Assembly (NCBI RefSeq): GCF_023520895.1
Contig: NZ_CP026029.1
Coordinates: forward strand, 1,178,001 to 1,242,000
Length of the DNA: 64,000 bases
DNA from: Paenibacillus sp. PK3_47
GTDB taxonomy: Bacteria > Bacillota > Bacilli > Paenibacillales > Paenibacillaceae
Direction: 5' to 3'
In this document: piece after piece, positions 59,847-64,000 of the stretch
Layout: every line of letters begins with the position of its first letter
Position numbering within the stretch: the first letter of the stretch is position 1
Notes under the pieces: model-generated
Seen by the model: the letters and a program-made list of their open reading frames with translations, nothing else
Databases searched by the model: none
Told to the model about the DNA's origin: nothing
Program-made: the position numbers and the translations under genes

Positions 59847-61514
59847 TCAATTCGCTCTCCACGGATTACGCTTTTTTGAGGCAGCATTGCCCCGCCCGAT
59901 TTGGCCGGAACGTTGTTTGGTTCCAGTTTTATTAGGCTTACCCGTGTCTTGACCGGAAACTTTCGCTTTAGGAGCCCCTGTTTTTCCCGCTCCCGTTTTG
60001 CCCTTGACAGTCTTCTCTACATTTTCTGTGTTCACCGTTTCCGCCTTATTCTCTGCCACAAGCTCCGGCTCCAGAATTTCCGGTACCCGGTTATGGTGCC
60101 CAAAGTTCTCTGCGCCGGGATATACCGGGTAATCCGGAATCGGAGGAATAGAGGCTGCAGCAGCCGCATTAGGTTGGGGTAAAACGTTCGCTTCGTAAGG
60201 CGCGATGTTTTCTCCATAATGAGGAATATTCGCTCCATAAGGTGAAATGTTCGCTCCAAAAGGCGAAATGTTCGCTCCATAAGGTGAAATAGCTTCAGGC
60301 TGCGGATAATAAGGCGGCATGTTATTAAACGCAGCCTGTTCATAAGAATATGGCTGGATCTGCTGTCCGCCGCCGCAGCCGCAAGCCGGCCACGGAAGGT
60401 TTACCTGCTGCGCTCCATATTGCGGAACAGCATATGGAGAATACTCGGTGGCCGGCCCTATTCCATGTAAAGGCATATTAGCGTATTCCGGTGCTGCATT
60501 TGGCTGCCAGGCATTCGGAAAATCAGCTGCCGGATAGACGCTGCCCGGATATGCATAAGGAGATACACAATCCGGCATATACACAGCAGGCTGTACATAA
60601 TTCGGTACGGAGTTAATCCCCATTACAGGCATCGGCTCATAATATGGCTGTACCGGCGGCTGAGAATCAAAGAAATACGGATTCTCGTGCAGGCCGGGGT
60701 AACCGGCTGTTTTATCGCAGGACGGTGCTTTATGGCTTTCATGATATACCGGCTGTATTTCAGTCTTCTCTTTTTCTTTGGGGATTTCATGAGCTATTGC
60801 TTCCTGGGCAGGAACGGTAATTTGTACAAACAGACTTTGTGTCTCATGCACCACCTCCTGGACAGGAACAGGAATAATTTCAGGAGCCTGGTTCGGCAGA
60901 GGAGCATTTACCGGAGCTGGCGCCGGGGCGGGCACTGGAGTGGGCACCGGAACAGGGGCGGGTACAGGTACAGGGACGGGAGCAGCGATCGGCGACGTCT
61001 CCGGAACAGGCTGTTCCTTGGGTCCGGTGTAGGTTTTTCCGCCTACTTTGGTTTTATCTATTACTGCCGGTGATACTGCCTGCGGCTGAACCGGTGCAGG
61101 GTTTTCATTGGCCTCTGGGTCTTGCGCTTCAACCGGAGTAATGTTTCCTTGTATAGACTGGGGCTGAATAGGAGACGTACTTGTTTTCTTGGGAATATTC
61201 ACAACCTCGCCCGTCAAAAGAGCATTCGGATTTTTAAGCTGGGGATTGGCATCAATGAGTTCCTTCAGTGTGATTCCCCACGCCTTTGACAGTTTCCAGA
61301 GCGTATCTCCCTGTTTTACAGTATGCTTGTAATAGAGCTCGTTGTTATCCGGTACAGCTACCGGAGCCGCAGGAATTTTGACCTTCTCCCCGACCGTAAG
61401 AGCATCAGGATTGCTGATCTGCGGATTGGCCTCCACTATTTTTTGCAGCGGCACTCCATATTTTTGCGATAATGCATACAGTGAATCGCCTTGTTTGACA
61501 ATGTGTATTCTCAC
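59847..61514 (-). CDS. LysM-domain spore-coat-type protein (SafA-like)
   Basis: 555 residues from a GTG at 61514, ten bases after AGGAGG. Two LysM domains (about 2-47 and 62-108: HIVKQGDSLYALSQKYGVPL and HTVKQGDTLWKLSKAWGITL) bind peptidoglycan. A Pro/Val/Ala-rich stretch follows (about 180-210), then a Tyr/Pro/Asn/Gln-rich region with about five copies of an eight-residue repeat like SPYGANIS near 410-445, and a basic tail. SafA, which recruits coat proteins to the cortex, has this N-terminal LysM and low-complexity plan. No signal peptide. The tail is longer and more repetitive than in Bacillus. Confidence 0.7.
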   Translation of the reverse strand: MRIHIVKQGDSLYALSQKYGVPLQKIVEANPQISNPDALTVGEKVKIPAAPVAVPDNNELYYKHTVKQGDTLWKLSKAWGITLKELIDANPQLKNPNALLTGEVVNIPKKTSTSPIQPQSIQGNITPVEAQDPEANENPAPVQPQAVSPAVIDKTKVGGKTYTGPKEQPVPETSPIAAPVPVPVPAPVPVPTPVPAPAPAPVNAPLPNQAPEIIPVPVQEVVHETQSLFVQITVPAQEAIAHEIPKEKEKTEIQPVYHESHKAPSCDKTAGYPGLHENPYFFDSQPPVQPYYEPMPVMGINSVPNYVQPAVYMPDCVSPYAYPGSVYPAADFPNAWQPNAAPEYANMPLHGIGPATEYSPYAVPQYGAQQVNLPWPACGCGGGQQIQPYSYEQAAFNNMPPYYPQPEAISPYGANISPFGANISPYGANIPHYGENIAPYEANVLPQPNAAAAASIPPIPDYPVYPGAENFGHHNRVPEILEPELVAENKAETVNTENVEKTVKGKTGAGKTGAPKAKVSGQDTGKPNKTGTKQRSGQIGRGNAASKKRNPWRAN

Positions 61515-61636
61515 GCAGCATGAACCTCCTAAAATTTAATGGCATACTTATCCCCGGATAAGCCCGTCATCCGGTACAGCCGCCTCCTTCGTTACTACAT
61601 CTTATGCAGCCCATGGGCGATTGACATCACCGGAAC

Positions 61637-61672
61637 AAAAAAAATCCTTTCATGACAAGCATGAAAGGATTT
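61637..61672 (-). terminator. Terminator of the thrB-pheA-ilvE operon
   Basis: AAATCCTTTCATG pairs with CATGAAAGGATTT over a 5-nt loop, and the minus strand continues with eight T. Confidence 0.93.
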
Positions 61673-61693
61673 GTAACTTCAATTTTTGCAGCT

Positions 61694-62575
61694 TTACTCC
61701 CAAACCTTGTAACCGTCTTTATCCACGACATTGCGGAATTCCTCTAGCAATTGCAGGGTAATCGGTCCGGCATGGCCTTCGCCGATAATCCGTCCGTCAA
61801 TCTCACGGGCAGCGATAACTTCAGCTGCAGTACCGGTGAAGAAAACTTCATCAGCAATATATACATCATGCATGGTGAAAGGCACTTCCTTAAGCGGAAG
61901 CCCCAGCTTCTCACACAATTCAATAATGGCAAGGCGGGTAATTCCCTCAAGAGCTCCAAGATAGCAAGGCGGCGTATAGACTACACCATTTTTGATAATG
62001 AAGATGTTATCGCCCGAGCCTTCCGTAACATATCCTTGAGCATTCATCATGATCGCTTCGTCAGCTTCCGCCAGATTGGACTGGATTTTGACGAGAATGT
62101 TGTTGAGATAGTTAAGCGATTTGATCTTCGGGTTCAGTGCATCCGGGATATTGCGGCGCTGGGATACAGAAACTGCGCGCAGCCCGTTCAGATAAGCCTG
62201 TTCAGGATAGATGGCCAGCTGCTCTACAATAATGATTACACTGGCTTTCGGGCAGCGGCGCGGATCAAGCCCCAGGTTCCCCGGGCCCCGCGATACAATC
62301 AGGCGGATATATCCGTTGCGCATATCGTTCAGACGAATGGTCTCTGCCATAGCGGCCAGCATTTCATCATAGGTCAGCGGGATATCCAGCATGATCGATT
62401 TGGCCGAATCATACAGTCTGTCCAGATGCTCTTTGCATTTAAAAATATTGCCGTTATAAATACGGATGCCTTCGAAAATACCGTCTCCGTAAAGGAATCC
62501 GTGATCAAAAACAGATACCTTTGCATTTTCTTTTGTTACGTGTTGTCCATCCAGATAGATCCATTGCTCAGCCAT
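61694..62575 (-). CDS. ilvE: Branched-chain amino acid aminotransferase
   Basis: 293 residues from ATG 62575, nine bases after GAGGTG and four bases after the pheA stop. Fold-type IV features: FDHGFLYGDGIFEGIR (about 21-36), PLP lysine in IKSLNYLNNIL, EGSGDNIFI and FTGTAAEV. It makes valine, leucine and isoleucine from their keto acids. The longer frame into pheA is not used. Last gene of the operon. Confidence 0.93.
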   Translation of the reverse strand: MAEQWIYLDGQHVTKENAKVSVFDHGFLYGDGIFEGIRIYNGNIFKCKEHLDRLYDSAKSIMLDIPLTYDEMLAAMAETIRLNDMRNGYIRLIVSRGPGNLGLDPRRCPKASVIIIVEQLAIYPEQAYLNGLRAVSVSQRRNIPDALNPKIKSLNYLNNILVKIQSNLAEADEAIMMNAQGYVTEGSGDNIFIIKNGVVYTPPCYLGALEGITRLAIIELCEKLGLPLKEVPFTMHDVYIADEVFFTGTAAEVIAAREIDGRIIGEGHAGPITLQLLEEFRNVVDKDGYKVWE

Positions 62576-62579
62576 GAAC

Positions 62580-63467
62580 TTACTGCACCTCCGCTTTCTC
62601 TTCCTCATAGGTGTATGTGGGATACGAGCCCAGAATCCGTACCTGGCAGCCCAGCGCCTGAATCTCTTCAATTGCAGCCGGGAGCAGGACCGATTCTATC
62701 GGTTCCAGCACATCAATATAGAAATAATAAGTCCCGAGTTTCTTTTTGGTGGGACGTGATTCAATACGTGACAGATTCAGACGCCGCCAGGCAAATGCGG
62801 ACAGCACCTGATGCAGGGCTCCCGGAAAATCCTCCGGCAGGGTCACAAGAATACTCGTCTTCTCTCCGCCGCTCTTCCGGGGAAGATCTAGCTTCTCCGG
62901 GCCGACCAGGACAAAACGCGTATAGTTGTTATGGTGATCGGTAATTTTGCGGTCGATAATCTCCAGCCCGTGTGTGGCTGCGCCCAGTGCCGTGCCAATC
63001 GCTGCCCAGCCTTTGCCGGGATTGTTCTTCACAATCTCCGCAGCTTCCGAGGTGCTTCCGACGGATTCCAGCTCTGCCCACGGGGCGTGCTCACGGATAA
63101 ATTGCAGGCATTGCGCCATAGCCACAGGATGGGATAGGATCTTCACCATTCCGCTGTAATCTTTATTCCCATTTGCATCCTTGAACTCCTGCGGGTTGCC
63201 GATAAGATTCTGAATCGACGGAAAAATCCACTCCGCCTGCATCGGCAGATTCACTTCATTAATGAGCCAGTCAATATGCAGGCTTACCGAGCCTTCTATC
63301 GTATTCTCAATCGGAATCACGCTGTAATTGGTGACACCGCCTGCTGTTGCGAGGAAGACGTCGGAAATCAGCTTGTGATGCTCAAGCTTTACAGGCTCAT
63401 CACCGAACAAGTGCAGCACAGCTTCGTGGGATACCGAGCCCTGCGGCAATACTGCTATTGATTTCAT
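62580..63467 (-). CDS. pheA: Prephenate dehydratase
   Basis: 295 residues. The catalytic domain has GSVSHEAV, IPIENTIEGSV and the TRF motif in NNYTRFVLVG; the C-terminal ACT domain (about 200-280) carries ESRPTKKKLGTYYFYID for phenylalanine feedback. It turns prephenate into phenylpyruvate. Its ATG overlaps the thrB stop (ATGA), and ilvE follows after four bases, so the three are translationally coupled, an arrangement seen in Bacillus relatives. Confidence 0.96.
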   Translation of the reverse strand: MKSIAVLPQGSVSHEAVLHLFGDEPVKLEHHKLISDVFLATAGGVTNYSVIPIENTIEGSVSLHIDWLINEVNLPMQAEWIFPSIQNLIGNPQEFKDANGNKDYSGMVKILSHPVAMAQCLQFIREHAPWAELESVGSTSEAAEIVKNNPGKGWAAIGTALGAATHGLEIIDRKITDHHNNYTRFVLVGPEKLDLPRKSGGEKTSILVTLPEDFPGALHQVLSAFAWRRLNLSRIESRPTKKKLGTYYFYIDVLEPIESVLLPAAIEEIQALGCQVRILGSYPTYTYEEEKAEVQ

Positions 63468-64000
63468 GACTGTACTTCTCCTTTTATCATATCCAAAAAT
63501 GATTGACTTTGCATCCCGCCAGCTTCAAGCAGCTCTGCCGTAACACCGGCCGTGCAGGGGGCAAGCCAGCAGGTTCTCGACGGAATGCCCTGCTCCTGCA
63601 TCGTCCGGATCAGAAACTGTTCGAGCTCCTGCTTCCGGCTCTCCTTCCGGTCCACCATACACAGAAGTGTAGGTCCCGCACCGCTGAGGGCTATCCCCAG
63701 CGCACCGTAATCCGTCGCCTCGGCGAGCAGCTTCTCCATTCCCGGCACAAGCGGAGCCCGGTACGGCTGATGCAGACGGTCCTGCATCGCACGGCCGATA
63801 AGCTCCAGTCTTCCCGTAGCGAGCGCCGCTGTCAGAAGCGAAGTCCGGCTGATGTTATACACCGCATCGCTTACTGAAATCTCACCTGGCAGAACACCCC
63901 GTGCCTTGACCGTCTCCAGTTCAAATTCCGGAATGACGACCAGCACCTCCAGATCCTGCGGCGGCTCTATCCGGATATAATCGGCATGTCCGCCATCCCA
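63464..64000 (-). CDS. thrB: Homoserine kinase, C-terminal part (start outside window)
   Basis: The frame is open to the window end, where it reads WDGGHADYIRIEPPQDLEVL, so the start lies beyond 64000. GHMP-kinase features: VVIPEFELETVKARGVLP and the third motif LSGAGPTLLCMV. It phosphorylates homoserine in threonine synthesis. Overlaps pheA by 4 bp. Confidence 0.92.
   Translation of the reverse strand, partial: WDGGHADYIRIEPPQDLEVLVVIPEFELETVKARGVLPGEISVSDAVYNISRTSLLTAALATGRLELIGRAMQDRLHQPYRAPLVPGMEKLLAEATDYGALGIALSGAGPTLLCMVDRKESRKQELEQFLIRTMQEQGIPSRTCWLAPCTAGVTAELLEAGGMQSQSFLDMIKGEVQS

Overview
The window reads as a chromosomal segment of a spore-forming, moderately GC-rich Gram-positive, most likely a Paenibacillus. 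The evidence is strong Shine-Dalgarno sites with frequent GTG and TTG starts, sporulation genes (bofC, a SpoIID/LytB protein, a SafA-like LysM protein), a RuvC resolvase beside RuvAB, an rrn operon with tandem P1/P2 promoters, and many AraC-type regulators and carbohydrate-active enzymes.

Layout. 1-290 is the tail of a PAP2 phosphatase. 375-8967 is a minus-strand housekeeping block: yajC, tgt, queA, a SpoIID/LytB protein, ruvB, ruvA, ruvC, bofC. 9164-10354 is fabV, followed by an AT-rich MFS exporter. 11880-16305 is a complete BceRSAB-type antimicrobial-peptide sensing and detoxification module, with a BceR-type box in front of bceA. 16342-17718 is a PIG-V-like membrane glycosyltransferase. 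17950-50530 is a long accessory region for polysaccharide use: GH88, a lipoprotein, an AraC regulator, an operon of a duplicated RhaM-like protein with GH2 and GH94 enzymes, a secreted beta-helix protein, an LplABC-type sugar ABC importer with its membrane-bound AraC sensor, an SGNH esterase, two more AraC regulators, a probable GH151 alpha-L-fucosidase, and a fucI-kinase-fucA-fucU operon with a divergent DeoR repressor. 51618-52263 holds two small membrane proteins. 52385-53011 holds six tRNA genes with their own promoter. 54223-59372 is a 5S-23S-16S operon on the minus strand. 59847-64000 holds the SafA-like gene and an ilvE-pheA-thrB amino-acid operon.

How it works together. Secreted and cytoplasmic enzymes would cut and deacetylate a plant or algal glycan. 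The importer, which has no ATPase gene here and so probably borrows one, would take up the oligosaccharides. GH151 would release L-fucose, and FucU, FucI, the kinase and FucA would turn it into dihydroxyacetone phosphate and lactaldehyde. The fuc operon has a consensus promoter, a DeoR dyad candidate and a cre-like site in its leader. Two importer/beta-helix upstream regions share a regulatory module, and the GH2 operon shares another motif with the SGNH/AraC intergenic region.

The most unusual non-coding structure is a 1.9 kb array at 28476-30374. It has about 37 copies of a 51-bp unit in two diverged subfamilies. Each unit carries a short palindrome with a 4-nt loop at the same position; the arms differ between subfamilies but stay self-complementary. 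Related palindromes lie in four other intergenic regions of the window.
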